Part shown: in pieces, positions 32,736 to 44,513 of the stretch
Numbering within the stretch: position 1 is the first letter of the stretch
Layout of the letters: each line of letters starts with the position of its first letter
Assembly (NCBI GenBank): GCA_009733775.1
Contig: WOGZ01000065.1
Span: 1 to 64,000, forward strand
Source of the DNA: Alectoria sarmentosa
Taxonomy: Eukaryota > Ascomycota > Lecanoromycetes > Lecanorales > Parmeliaceae
DNA: 64,000 bases
Direction of reading: 5' to 3'
Notes under the pieces: model-generated
Databases searched by the model: none
What the model saw: only the letters and a program-made list of their open reading frames with translations
What the model was told of the DNA's origin: nothing
Program-made: the position numbers and the translations under genes

Positions 32736-35700
32736 ATGGACACCCAGAAGTTCTTAGGCGTCTTTGAGGAAATCCTTGCCCGTGAGCTTGAAATTTGCCC
32801 CCTGCTTCCTCCAATACTAATCCTAATCAGCGGATACAAACCGAGTTAAAAAAGCGACAGCAACGCTCCGCACCGACTACTATCCTTTGCCCGAGTCACT
32901 CACGATCCTCCTACAGTTGATACTTTCAGACCAGGCTTCCCCGCTTCGACAATTAGCCGCAACACAGGCGCGTACCCTGGTACCAAAGCATTGGAAAAGA
33001 TTCCCCACTGCCCAAAAATCTCAATTTCGCCAACAACTTCTGCAAGGCACACTACAAGAACAAGAGCAATTAGTCAGACATGCGGCGTCCCGAGTAATCA
33101 CTGCTATTGCTAAGATAGATCTTGAGAATGGGGAATGGCAGGATGTCTTCGATATCTTGCTACGAGCTGCAAATAATCCCAGCGTACGACAAAGAGAAGT
33201 GGGAACCTACCTTCTCTTCACATGTCTCGAGTCCATTGGGGAAGTGCTCATGCATCGTTTCCACGATATTCTTACAACATTCTCCAAAACCATACGTAAG
33301 TTATGCCTTCATCGCAGAAATGAACGGACTGACACCCTCAGAGGCGACCCCGAGAGTGCAGAAGTACGGATCAATACCATGCTGGCAATGAGTAGACTGG
33401 CCGTAACCTTGGACACAGATAATGATGAGCCATCGCTCAAGCTGCTGCAAGAAGCTATACCTCAAATGGTTGCGGTTCTCAAGCAGGCTGTGAATGAAGA
33501 GGATGAAGACCGTACTACGCAAGCATTCGAGGTCTTCCAAACCCTGCTCGGATGCGATTCCTCGATTCTCAACAAGCATTTTGGGGATCTTGTGCAATTC
33601 ATGATTAACCTCGCAGCACAACGAACGTTGGACGAAGACGCCAGAACTCAAGCGCTGAGCTTTCTGATGCAATGTATTAGGTACCGTAAGTTGAAGATGC
33701 AGGCTCTGAAAGTGGGAGAGCAGATTACGTTGAAGTGCTTGGAAATAGCATGCGAGCTCGGAGATGCATCTGCGGATGACGAGGACGTGACTACTCCACG
33801 ATCAGCGCTTGGACTCCTTGACGAGATGGCGGCAAGTCTGCCACCCAACCAGGTGGTAGTTCCCCTGCTACACGCCCTTGGTCCCTACGTCAATAGCCCT
33901 GACCCTGACAGAAGACAAGCTGGTATCATGGCCTTGGGTATGTGTGTCGAGGGGGCTCCTGACTTTATCAACACTCAATTGAAAGACATTTTCCCCCTGG
34001 TCATGCGATTGATTGACGACAACGATCTAAGGGTCCGACGCGCTGCGATGGAAGGCGTGATGCGACTAGCCGAAGAACTTCCAGAAGAACTTGGCAAAGA
34101 GCACAAGAAGCTAATACCGACTCTGATCAAGCAAATGGATATTGCAATGAAGAACATGAGTGGTCCGGACGACAAGCAGAATTTGGACATTATCAAGACA
34201 AGTGTCGCTTGCATCGATGTCGTCGTTGAAGGCCTGGACTCGGAAGACATCAAGCCGTATCTTTCCGAGCTCATGCTTCGGCTGAGCAAACTTTTCTCGA
34301 GTGACATCTTCAGAATCAAGATCGCAGCCGTTCAAGCAACCGGTGCCATTGCTGCCTGTGCAAAAGAGGGGTTCCTCCCATACTTTGAACAGTCGATGCA
34401 CTCATTATCCGCGTATGTCGAGATCAAAGACAGCACCGAGGAACTCGACCTACGCTCTTCAACGTGTGATGCCATGGGTAGCATGGCACTGGCGGTGGGG
34501 CCAAAGCCCTTTCAGCGTTATGTACAGCCTCTCATGCAAGCAACAGAAGAAGGATTGCACCTCGATCACCCTCGACTAAAGGAGACGAGCTTCCTCTTCT
34601 GGGCAACGATGGCAAAGGTTTACAAAGACGAATTCAAACCCTTCTTACCAGGTGTACTGAAGGCGTTGTTTGAAAGTCTGGAGACCGAGGAGTCTGAGTT
34701 GGAAGTCAACCTCGGTGATGAAGCAGAAGATCTGGCTGGCAAAGAGATCACCATAGGCGGCAAGAAGATCAAGATTTCCGCTTTGACCGAAGATGACACC
34801 ATCGCAGCCGATGAGATTGAGGATCTTGACGATGAAGCTGCAGCTGCCGGAAGCGACGACGATTGGGATGACCTAGATGTTGTTACCGCAGTGGCCCAGG
34901 AGAAGGAGGTCGCCGTAGAGGTCTTGGGAGACATGCTGACTCACGCAATCCAAAGCTTCATCCCGTATATGGAGAAAACCATCGAAATCGTTGTTCCTCT
35001 TCTTGAGCACCCCTACGAAGGGATCCAGAAAGCTTCTATCAGTACCCTATTCCGGGCATACACTGCCGTGTGGGAACTTCAGCCAGATTCGATGAAGAAT
35101 GACACTCCTGGTCTGCCTATGGATCCTGAACCCAGCCCACAGATCAAGAAGCTTGGTGAGATTATTATGACGGGTACTCTAGCCATATGGCAAGAAGAAG
35201 AAGACAGGTATGTTGAGATGCGCTGTTCCAAAAACGATTTGTGCTATTGAAATGATGACACATCTGTCGTTAATCCCAGCTCACTCAGACGCATCGAGGT
35301 GCATTGCTGAGAAAACGAATTTGCTTCTGATCATTCTACGTACACTGTACTTTTGCCGCTTCAAAGCTTGGGATTCTCAACAAGTCACTGACTTCCTTCA
35401 AACAGAGCCACGGTCACCGAAATCAACCGCAGCCTTGCTGCTACCCTCAAAGTCACGGGCCCCTCTCTAATTGCCGATACCACCGTCCTCAAGAACGTCA
35501 CCGAAGTCCTAGTTGCAATCATTACTAAAGCTCACGCTTGCCAGAAAGATTTCGGCGATGAAGAGGACCTTGGTTCCCTCGACGGTACATCTGAATCCGA
35601 CTGGGTGGCGATTGACACCGCCCTCGACGTTGTTATCGGCATTGCGAACGCCCTCGGTGAGACGTTCAGTCAGCTATGGAAGATCTTCGAGAAGCCCGTC

Positions 35701-36423
35701 CTGGCATTTGCAAGCGGCAGCGAAGGTTACGAGCGAAGCACGTCCGTAGGCACGATCGCTGAGTGCATTAAGGCAATGGGAACCTCAGTCACTCCCTTCA
35801 CTAGCCATCTGCTCAAGCTACTGCTTCACCGAATGAGCGACGAGGATAGTGAGGCCAAGTCTAACGCTGCGTATGGCATCGGCTTGCTACAACAGGGCTC
35901 GAAGAACGACAAGGAGATCCTAAAAGCTTTCCCCACTATCCTCAGTAAGCTGGAGCCTTTACTCCAGACGAATGAAGCTCGCGCAAAAGATAATGCCGCA
36001 GGCTGTGTAAGCCGTATGATCATGCGACATCCCTCGAACATGCCAGTGGAACAGGTCCTGCCCGCACTCATGGAAATCCTCCCGCTAAAAAACGACTTCG
36101 ACGAGAACGTACCTGTCTACGACATGGTCGTCAAGCTCTGTAAGCCATCCCCATCCCTCCTCTTTTCCACCTTCCCATCCGCTTACAATATTGAGCTTCA
36201 TAATAAGACGCTAATCCGTCTTTCACCAGACCAAGAATCCAACTCCACAATGATTTCTCTAACCCCGACCCTCCTTCCCATTCTCGCCGAAGTCATGGCG
36301 CCCAAACCCTCCGGCCAGCTCAAAGACGCCACGCGTGAGGCATTGACCGAGCTCGTCAAGTTCCTAGCTACGAAGCAGCCTGCGGAAGTGCGAAAGTATG
36401 AGGGGCTTGCTGCTTTGGTGTAG
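32736..36423 (+). CDS. KAP123: importin beta-4 / karyopherin KAP123
   Basis: Nuclear import receptor for ribosomal proteins and histones H3/H4. Four exons, 32736-32781, 32831-35207, 35406-36139 and 36230-36423, give 1116 residues, matching yeast Kap123 (about 1113). The N-terminus MDTQKFLGVFEEILLPDTNR with VKKATATLRTDYYPLPE is the importin N-terminal domain, followed by IPO4-type HEAT repeats throughout (LRQLAATQARTLVPKHWKRF; RRAAMEGVMRLAEELPEELG; a C-terminal SNAAYGIGLLQQGS). An acidic loop (DEIEDLDDEAAAAGSDDDWD, about residues 700-720) is the usual cargo/Ran-sensing acidic segment. The last intron (36140-36229) is 90 bp with no in-frame stop; it is removed because VVKLYQESNSTMISLTPTLL restores the family sequence. 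Confidence 0.95.
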
Positions 36424-36871
36424 AGGGAGTGGTGGAGCGTGTGAAGCGATTGGATTCAGATTCGCCTCTTGTTGATAGCGAAGGCATTCAAGGTAGGTCA
36501 CGTGGAGTGCGTGATGTGGCCGATGATGCCTGGATATGCGATTTGCGATGATTGATGAGATGAGATGAGATAGATGAGATACGAGAACCATGATGATGAG
36601 GGTTCTTTCTCGAAAGTGCTAGATGATGCTGTTAGACCATGTCCTTCCTTGTAAATAATTTAAATCTCACAGTCTATACGACTGTACTCTTGGGATCTCG
36701 ACATGAGGGCGTTGACGCAAAGCCACGAATAGTATTCTCGTAACATGCCATATCGATATACTTCCAAGATGATCTATGTGTCAGTATCCCCAATATATAA
36801 AGTGCAGATAGCGGCCCCCGTCCCCATCATCGCCCCTCCCCTCAACAATCCCCTCTCTCTCTCTCCCCCAC
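36424..36871. other. 3' intergenic region between convergent genes
   Basis: Contains a GATGAGAT-type short imperfect repeat at about 36548-36600 (probably 3' UTR) and C-rich low-complexity DNA at 36820-36880. No gene is visible. Confidence 0.45.
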
Positions 36872-37954
36872 TTAAAAACAACACTGCCCCCCATCCACCA
36901 CCAAATCCGCCCCATTCACATACCCCCCAGCCCCACTACAAAGCAAGACCACCGCCCCCGTCAACTCCTCCGGCACACCCATCCTACCCATCGGATTCCG
37001 GTCCCCCCACGTCCTCCTCGCCTCCTCCAACCCAGCGCCCTCATTCAACACCGTATCCATATACCCCGGCGATATGGAGTTGACACGGATACCATGAACG
37101 GCCCACTCGGCCGCCAGGGAATATTTGAGGGACAGAAGCGCGGCTTTGGAGGCGTTGTACGCGGCTTGGGGTTGCGGGTAGTTGGTTCGGTGGGCGGAGA
37201 TGGAGGCGAGGAAGACGATGCTGCCGCCGGTGTTTTGGACGATCATTTGTCTGAGTGTGCCGTTGGTCATCTTGCTGGTGGTCGCGTTGGAGTGGAAAGG
37301 ATTAGGGGTGTGGGATGGAAAGGCGGCTTACCGAGCAGCAGCTTGCGCTGAGAGGAAGGAGCCGGTTGTGTTGATTTCCAGCCTACTTTTCCACTCCGCG
37401 GGCGTCATGTCAATAGCGTGCGTACACCCCACGACGCCGGCGAAGCAGCATAGTATATCCACACTACCCAACTCAGAGACCGTGAGCTTGACCGCCGATT
37501 CCAATTGCTCTGCGTTTGTCACATCCACCCGTATCGAGAGCACTGTTGCATTCGGAAAGTCTGTTCTCAGCGCCTCGATCTCCTGACTTGATTTCGAGTG
37601 GTCCAGATCGAACAGCGCCAGACCCGAGAGGCCATGTTCGAGTAAGGCACGGGCGTTCACGAGAGCAAGGGTCCCGGCGCCTCCTGTGACTGTACAGAGA
37701 CGGTCTTAGCGTGACGACTCGGGCGGAGAAAAGGGGAACGTAGGTGAGTGTACCCTCGAGACACGAGTCGACGTACAGATGGCGTTGCCTTCGATTGCGA
37801 AGCGTTTGATTGCACGGCCCTCGGAGGTGAGATAGTGGGGCATCGGCGGGGGAGGCCCGGTCATTGAGGAGGCATCGCCGGTGGAGAGGGTCATGTGGGG
37901 GATGGAGCGGGTGCGGAGCTCGTCTTGGGTGGTGGTGTTTGGCGGGGAGGGCAT
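36872..37954 (-). CDS. short-chain dehydrogenase/reductase (D-arabinitol/mannitol dehydrogenase-like)
   Basis: NAD(P)-dependent oxidoreductase of the classical SDR family. Exons 37777-37954, 37332-37689 and 36872-37274 give 312 residues. The Rossmann glycine motif TGGAGTLAL begins near residue 61. LFDLDHS follows as the cofactor-specificity region, then DILCCFAGVVG (the NNAG-equivalent). The catalytic serine lies in SIVFLASISAH, and the YxxxK pair in AAYNASKAALLSL. Family-specific C-terminal blocks are IRVNSISPGYMDT, NPMGRMGVPEEL and YVNGADLVVDGGQ. Overall similarity is to fungal sorbose/arabinitol reductases, cytosolic polyol metabolism; the substrate is inferred only. The 60-residue N-terminal lead before the Rossmann motif is typical of that subgroup. 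Confidence 0.88.
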
Positions 37955-39206
37955 TGTGTGGGCTGGAGGAGGGACGGTCTTTCGAGGATGGGGTAGCTGT
38001 TGGTGAGTACTAGAGGTTTATATTGTGTACAGAGCTCAATCGCAAAGATGTGTATATATATTATATCTACCCCGAACTTAGGATTTGAGATTGCCGTTCG
38101 GGGCCAGGAAAGGGAGCAGGGCCGCTTTAGAGGGAGCAGCGAGGGAGTACGGGGGAGCATCGAGGGAGCAGGGGGGAGCACTAACAAATAGGCGGTAATA
38201 AGGTAGGTAATTAGGTGGTAATTCCCGTTACTCTTTTCACAACAAAAACCTCGGCTTGCGAGATACAACAAAGCAGAATTGACATATTCATATCAATTGA
38301 AGGCAATCCGATACCATGTTACAAGAAGAAGATGGAAAGAAAAAAGACGAAAAAATTGATCGATTTGAGGATCGAACTCAAGACCTTATCCGTAAATTTG
38401 TTAAGGATACGTGATAACCAACTACTGTAAGACGATTAATTTTCGGGACTACACAAATTGACAGGCACGACATACCACCAACCGACCACATTTCATAGAA
38501 TAGATGGATGTCAATCTAACATATATAGTTTTGGTACGCTTAAAATTCGCGTACTATCAACACCTGCCAAGATTCAAATAGTGAGCGCCTAAAGCGACCT
38601 GAGTCTTACTTCCTCTATTGCTCATATTATATAATCAAAATTCCAAAAATATCCCGGATACTCAGCGGTCAATCTTCTATACTGGCTTAGGAATGCCGTT
38701 GGACATTTCGTGCTCAAAAAATGGAGAAATTGCTTAGGTCTACAATTCTATACTAATGGGGCTGGTCTCGCCTGAAAGCATGTCGAGAGCTGGGGGCGTA
38801 CGGCAGCGCCCATTCGGTTTTTGCCTCTTTGGATGCACAACAAGCTTACAACCCCTCAGCACGTGAGATGAGATGATAAGCCAATCCACCAAGAATCAAG
38901 AAATTACAAAGGCCTAAATCACGATACCTTAATCTAAATGAGAAGACAGTGATCTTAACGTATTAACAGCATTATTGTTTGCTCGCGATCTATATAATTA
39001 GCTTATATATCTCGAATTCGAGATCGGTCAAGCGCATATTTGGTCTTACTCGCAGATATTGTATAGTTTTTGAGGAGCTTGTTGGAGCGGTGGATTGATA
39101 TGATTTTAGAAGGAGAATTGATACATATGATTAAATATCAATTTGATTGATGAGAATGAACTGGCTTCTATTATCAAATACCAATGAAACCCTACTACAG
39201 CTTTTC
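37955..39206. other. AT-rich gene-poor stretch
   Basis: This 1.25-kb interval grows AT-rich from about 38190 and has no frame worth calling. It holds a degenerate tRNA-like element at about 38353-38437 (separate entry). The rest may be decayed repeat DNA; no terminal repeats were seen. Confidence 0.45.
38353..38437 (-). pseudogene. degenerate tRNA-like element
   Basis: Read on the minus strand, TGAGTTCGATCCTCA (38366-38380) forms a perfect T-arm with a B-box core GTTCGATCC. Upstream, TAGTTGGTTATCACG resembles a tRNA D-loop/A-box end, and TATCC...GGATA could form an anticodon stem with an oversized loop. The acceptor 3' strand ATCGATC is followed by a run of T (a pol III terminator), but its 5' partner is imperfect. 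The element is best seen as a tRNA pseudogene or tRNA-derived repeat damaged by mutation; I cannot assign an amino acid. Confidence 0.4.
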
Positions 39207-39932
39207 TCACCACCGTCCTGACTGAGCCACTTGCGTTCGACCAATTATATAGCCAAACATCAAGTGTGACTGAGTTACATCATAAGCAATCTTTACTAAA
39301 AGGTGTCTGACAGGGGCTGCTGAACGAACAGAGCATGATATCCAGGTATCTAGCATTACTTCCTTGACGACCATATCGTATTTACCGTAATCAGCAAAAA
39401 ATCGCCCAAGTCGTCCAGGACTGATGAACGAAATGGTTGAGTCGACTGGGACAAACATTATTCCAGAACATGTCCGGCAAAGGGGTCTCCGTATACAGTA
39501 AAGTGGCCAAATTATTCCGAGGGTCCATTCGGCATCATCATCGATGAACATATTCCCTTCCTTGTTGGCACGAGGACCCTGAACCTGAGTATTTTCTCTG
39601 CATTGAATACACCATAATTCGACTACCTTTGGGCGTGAAGGACCCTCGCCCTTTTTGCGTATAAGTGCGCGATAAGGGGCACTGTCCCCGTGTCGCTTCT
39701 CAGCCCGCAGCGATGCTCTGGCACAATGGATTCCCACCAAACCAGGCACAATTGGCCATAGTTCACACAAACCTCCTCCCCGTGATTTTGGATCCCTTTT
39801 AGCCCAGTTACATTGTCTCGTTTGCCTGACTACATAACCCCCAACCTGAGCGCAAGAGAATCGAGGGTTCGAATCAGTATCTTTGAATGGAGAGTATGGC
39901 TCTGATAGACGGTATGAATATCGATTTGCCAA
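39207..39932 (-). CDS. hypothetical open frame with CxxC pairs
   Basis: An open frame of about 240 codons in an otherwise gene-poor region. It opens with a TTG codon, so the true start or a first exon (perhaps within 39933-40060) is not identified. Two CxxC pairs (WCIQC and LCRTC) separated by about 50 residues suggest a possible zinc-binding unit, followed by FVPVDSTISFISPGRLG. I do not recognise a family. It may be a real accessory gene with a missed 5' exon or a relic. Confidence 0.3.
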   Translation of the reverse strand: MANRYSYRLSEPYSPFKDTDSNPRFSCAQVGGYVVRQTRQCNWAKRDPKSRGGGLCELWPIVPGLVGIHCARASLRAEKRHGDSAPYRALIRKKGEGPSRPKVVELWCIQCRENTQVQGPRANKEGNMFIDDDAEWTLGIIWPLYCIRRPLCRTCSGIMFVPVDSTISFISPGRLGRFFADYGKYDMVVKEVMLDTWISCSVRSAAPVRHLLVKIAYDVTQSHLMFGYIIGRTQVAQSGRW

Positions 39933-40620
39933 GTAAGTCGCCGCGTGCCAGAGGGTGCTTCGATGTAGAGCTCCGCGTTTACTTCATAATGAGAAAGAGA
40001 AGTATCGCCATCAGAGTGATGCCTTAAAATGTTAGGTTGAAGTGGAATATCCATCTTCACTCCACTTCCACCAAAGTGCCTTGAATTATGGATCCCACAG
40101 TGGTCCCGATTGCGGTGGTGGATAGCACGAAGCTTTATTATTTGCCTCTTTCACGGAGAGGGACCAGGTCGTCACATAGGACATCTGACAGCACGTAGAT
40201 TTCCCCCCTTTGCAAAGCTTGCACCATGCGTTCGCCAGAGAGCATGGCGAGATTCTTTACTCCGGCTACCACGGCAAGGCGAAAATTGAGATGACGAAAA
40301 GCATGGGGTTTCGACGACCAAAATATTGGCAACCTAGGCGAATAAGGCTGCAGCGCTGTGGATGCGAGATCGAGAGAGCTGGCGATCCACGGCTATTGCT
40401 TCTTTCATCTAACCTCTCTAGCGATGGTTGACAGCGTGGTGGCGGTAATGGTGGCGTCAATGGAGGAACATGAAGGAAACAAGATAGAGCCTCACAAAGA
40501 AGTACCAGAAGCGCAATGATGCGCTTTAGAAGGCCAATGGTCAACACCCACTCACAAAGAATTTCCCACTGGCCAATGAGCTGGACCAGCGGTCAATAAT
40601 TCCGTTCATCATGAGTGACA
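39933..40620. other. intergenic, no gene seen
   Basis: Short overlapping frames only; it lies downstream of MAK5 and probably includes its 3' UTR at the right end. Confidence 0.4.
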
Positions 40621-43077
40621 TCATATATCATCCAAGCCACCCTCTACTCTCCCCAAAAATTCTCCTCTCTCCCCACTCAACAACTCATCAACATCAATCC
40701 CACCTGCGGTAAGATACTTCTCACTAACTCCGACATTGACTCTCTGGCCCAAAAGCCCCTTCAACTCCCCTCTGAGCGCCCCCAATTCCCCTTTCGTCAA
40801 GCCTCTGGCCTCCTTCTCCTTCTCCTTCCTTCCCTGACCCCTCCCCTTTTTGCTCGCTTCTCCAGCGGCAAACTCCTCGCTGTCATAGTCGACTCCTAGA
40901 TCCTCCGCAGCAGTCTTCAGCCAATTGTCTTCATGGCCCTTCTTCTCCTTGGCAAGGGCTGCGTCAGAAATCCTTTTGCTTAGGACCACGCGTGATTTCA
41001 AGCGTGAGACAACTCGTGTATTGAGGTCAAGCGTTTGCATGAAGAATTTCTTACCATCGCTATCGTTCTTACTCGCATTACGCGCGTGGACTTTGGCAAT
41101 GAGTCGACGCATACCCTGGACTTCTTCAGGGGAGCATAGCAAGATGCTTGAGCCCGATTTCTCTGCGCGTGCAGTTCTTCCAGAACGATGGACATACATA
41201 TCGGCTGCTCGAGGCAGGTGATAGTGAAGGACGAGCTGAACGGACGGGATATCAAGGCCTCTGGCTGCAACATCTGTGGCTATCAAGATGGACGATGGCG
41301 ATGAGGCGGATGAGAAACGCTCGACGGAGCGGAGTCTCGCCTTTTGAGGCATCTGGGAATGCAGGGGTAAGGCTGGAAGAGTAAGGTTTTGGAGAAACGG
41401 TGTAAGACGACGGACAGATGTTATCGAGTTGGTAAAAATAAGCGTGCGCGTGTGTGGGTGGAGAAGTAACGTCGCGTACAGATAGAGGTCCTACGGGTCC
41501 TGATTAGAGAGTAGAGCAGTGACGGAATGCTGTACCGACTTTTTCTGTCCCACCACACTCCACAATCCCTTCTTTGAGGCCTGTCGCCATCTGCGAGACC
41601 GGATTGACATCAATGAATTTGGGCTTCGGGTCTTGAAAATTGAGCTTCTTTAGTAAGTATTCGAGTGATTCTCGTTTGCCCATCAGATCGCCACCTATTG
41701 ACTTTCCCTTCCCTGCTAGTTTCTGCTGCAGGTCTTTCTGGAAGGTGGCAGAGAAGACTAGCGTCTGCCTTTGCTGCTTCCAATCAAATGTTTCCGGCTC
41801 GCCTTCGTCTTCATCGTTTGTTGCTTCATTTGTTCGGTCCAAAACGTTGAAAATCTCTTCTACTTCTTTGAAGTGACCTTCGCTCAGCAGTCGATCGGCT
41901 TCATCCACGACTAGAAACTTAATTCTACGCAGAGAATCCAGCAGGTCCTGGCTTCCACTAAAGACTTCCCACAAGCGACCCGGAGTCCCAACAATGATGT
42001 CTGCGTGGGCAAGTTGACGCTGTTGCTTATGCACAGACAAACCTCCAGTCAGAGTCGCTATAGAAAGGTGTGCAGAGCTGGGGTTCGAACACAAATCTGT
42101 GAGATGTGCAGACAACTGGTGCGCAAGTTCCCTGGTTGGTGAGAGAACCAGGGCCATAGGGGGTTGCTGGCGTTCCTTACCATCCGCCTCTGCAGATGGG
42201 ACTTGGCCACGAATTGTCTTAAGGTAGTGCTCGTAGATAGGTATTCCGAAAGCTAGTGTCTTGCCAGATCCAGTTGGAGCTTTGCCTATTACGTCGTGGC
42301 CGCCCAAGATTTCTGGTATAGCAGACTGTTGTATCGCCGTCGGTTGTGAGAATTTCATGCGGGCCAGAGACGAAAGCGTCCGAGAAGACAGGTTCAAGGG
42401 ATGCCAGGCAGATACTATAACGGTTAGGGATACCAGTAATCCCGAACATCAATTTCTACTTACCATCGCCTTCATCATCTGCTATATCCTCACCCTCGTT
42501 TGCTGTGCCCAACGCCTCGAAGGCATTTTTTGATACATTGGGCTGAGACGCTGCTCGCTTCTTCTGCTTTTCTTCCTGCTTCCGACGCTTCTTCTTAGAT
42601 TTGCGATCATCCTTCCCCGCTAGATCCGTGCCATCGGACCTCCGTGCTTCCACATGCTTTTCAGACTCTTCTTCGTCAAAGCCTTCCCATTCTTGCTCGT
42701 CTGTTCCTTCAGTACCGCATATAACTCTAGAGTACTGATTCGCCAAAGTTGCCGACTTGCTGGACAAAAGCTGCATCAAGCGGTCAGTACATGGCAAAAC
42801 GAGATCTGTGGAGGCTTTCCTTACACACCTTGTATTCCACCTTGCCAAGCATTGAATCCCTCACAACATCAACATCTGAGAGTTCTTCCAGCCCGAAAAA
42901 GCCCTCCGCATCATCCAGGCGGTCAACGGCCACCTCGTTCCATGGAAGCTTGTCAAGGCCGACAGCTCCAGCCTTATGACCTTCCCGTGAGTTGTTGCTC
43001 TCGTGATCCGCTCTCTGTCTTTTTTTGGCTTTGAATGCAGCCAAATCACGGTGACGCTTCTTCTCAATTGGCGCCAT
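40621..43077 (-). CDS. MAK5: ATP-dependent DEAD-box RNA helicase MAK5
   Basis: Nucleolar helicase for 60S ribosomal subunit biogenesis (human DDX24). Exons 42829-43077, 42464-42770, 41540-42414 and 40621-41490 give 766 residues (yeast Mak5 has 773). The start MAPIEKKRHRDLAAFKAKKR at 43077 is a typical basic N-terminus; the frame further up to 43182 is untranslated leader. After an acidic/lysine linker come VSAWHPLNLS, the Q motif (KFSQPTAIQQSAIPEIL), Walker A APTGSGKT near residue 232, PTRELAHQ, TPGRLWEV, VVDEADRLL near 355, FSATFQ, ATDVAARGLDIP and HRSGRTAR, then the MAK5-type lysine-rich C-terminus. The last intron uses a weak GTCGGT donor but the phase-0 junction EK/DLYLYATL fits the family. 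It shares a 174-bp divergent promoter with TRM7. Confidence 0.94.
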
Positions 43078-43251
43078 ACGGATTTCTTGTTGACGCCAGC
43101 GGTGCAATAGCACTGGTATGGACAAAGTTAAATTTGTCGAGCTGCGCCGGGTAGGAACAGTGAAAAAAGAAAAGAATTCCACCCCACTTTAACAACCCCC
43201 ACTGGGTCCACTCAACTCCGCCCCGCTCTCCAATCTTCACGTTACCTAGAA

Positions 43252-44394
43252 ATGGGAAAGTCTTCTAAAGACAAGCGCGACGCCTACTACCGCCTAGCCA
43301 AAGAACAAGGCTGGCGTGCGCGTTCCGCCTTCAAGCTTATCCAGCTCGACGAGCATTTCGACCTTTTTTCTGGCGTTACGCGTGTTGTTGACCTCTGCGC
43401 TGCCCCCGGAAGTTGGAGTCAGGTGCTTTCGAGAGTTTTAATCAAGGGAGAGAGTTTTGGGAGGAGAGCGTGGGAAGAGAAACAGGCAGAGGAGAGTGAG
43501 GTTCTGCGGGACCATGGCGAGGGCAAAGACGAGGCTGGGAGAAAAGATGAGAGCGAGGAACAGAAAGGCAGAGGGGGCGAATCAAGGCCGAGAAAGAATG
43601 TTAAAATCGTGGCAGTGGACTTGCAGCCCATGGCTAGTTTGGAAGGCATTACGAGTCTGAAAGGGGACATCACCACCCCATCTACAATCACAAGGATACT
43701 ACAAGCCTTGGACCCAGACACATACGTCGATGACGCTGAAGACTCAGGAAGTCATCCAGTTGACCTTGTGCTCAGTGATGGTGCACCAGACGTGACAGGC
43801 TTGCACGATTTGGACATATACATCCAATCTCAATTGCTCTATTCGGCTCTCAATCTCGCGCTGCGGATATTGAAACCAGGAGGGAAATTCGTAGCCAAGG
43901 TTTTCCGAGGCAAGGATGTGGACTTGATTTATGCGCAGCTGAGATGCTTCTTTACGGACGTACATTGTGCAAAGCCGAGGAGCTCGAGGGCGAGTAGCTT
44001 GGAAGCCTTTGTAGTTTGCGAGGGATTCAATATACCGAAGGGTTACAAAGTCGATCCTAAGCGGCCTGTTGGACTTGGTGCTCAGGTTCCTGTACAGGAG
44101 AGGAAAAAGAAAGACAAAGAGTCCTTGATTGGTGGTAGTCAAAGACGGACGGTCCGAGAGGACGGAGTCAATGTGCTAGAATTCGAGTCTGATGATGAAG
44201 AGGATGAGAATCGATGGATCGCTCCTTTCGTTGCATGTGGAGATCTCTCAGCTTGGGATGCCGATGCCACGTATCACCTACCGAAAGATAGAGTCAGTCT
44301 AGATCCTGTTCAGCCTCCGACTGCTCCTCCGTACAAGAAGGCTTTAGAGTTGCGGAGGCAGCAAGGTGGGCTCTATGGGAGGACGAGTAAATGA
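43252..44394 (+). CDS. TRM7: tRNA (cytidine/guanosine 2'-O)-methyltransferase TRM7 (FTSJ1 family)
   Basis: S-adenosylmethionine-dependent enzyme that 2'-O-methylates anticodon-loop positions 32 and 34 of certain tRNAs. Single exon of 380 residues starting MGKSSKDKRDAYYRLAKEQG. The K-D-K-E catalytic tetrad is visible: K28 in RSAFKLIQLDE, D in LVLSDGAPDVTG, K in GGKFVAKVFRG, and E in SSLEAFVVCEGF. The SAM-binding motif is VVDLCAAPGSWSQVLSR. Between that strand and KIVAVDLQPM lies a highly charged E/K/R/G-rich insertion of about 45 residues that bacterial and yeast forms lack or keep much shorter. The C-terminal 60 residues carry an acidic patch and the WIAPFVACGDLSAWDAD segment seen in fungal homologues. 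Confidence 0.95.
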   Translation: MGKSSKDKRDAYYRLAKEQGWRARSAFKLIQLDEHFDLFSGVTRVVDLCAAPGSWSQVLSRVLIKGESFGRRAWEEKQAEESEVLRDHGEGKDEAGRKDESEEQKGRGGESRPRKNVKIVAVDLQPMASLEGITSLKGDITTPSTITRILQALDPDTYVDDAEDSGSHPVDLVLSDGAPDVTGLHDLDIYIQSQLLYSALNLALRILKPGGKFVAKVFRGKDVDLIYAQLRCFFTDVHCAKPRSSRASSLEAFVVCEGFNIPKGYKVDPKRPVGLGAQVPVQERKKKDKESLIGGSQRRTVREDGVNVLEFESDDEEDENRWIAPFVACGDLSAWDADATYHLPKDRVSLDPVQPPTAPPYKKALELRRQQGGLYGRTSK

Positions 44395-44513
44395 TGCGCC
44401 AAAGTGTTCGTTGAGAGTTTCGAGCAAGAGTCATGCATAGAGGGACTCAGCATGTCATATGAGCAGTCACTTCATGCTGGTCGATACCCCCAAAACTATG
44501 CAAAAACGAAAGG

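Noticed and set aside
39840..39880. GGTTCGAATC word as a tRNA T-loop
   Set aside because: No flanking stems or D-arm could be found on either strand.
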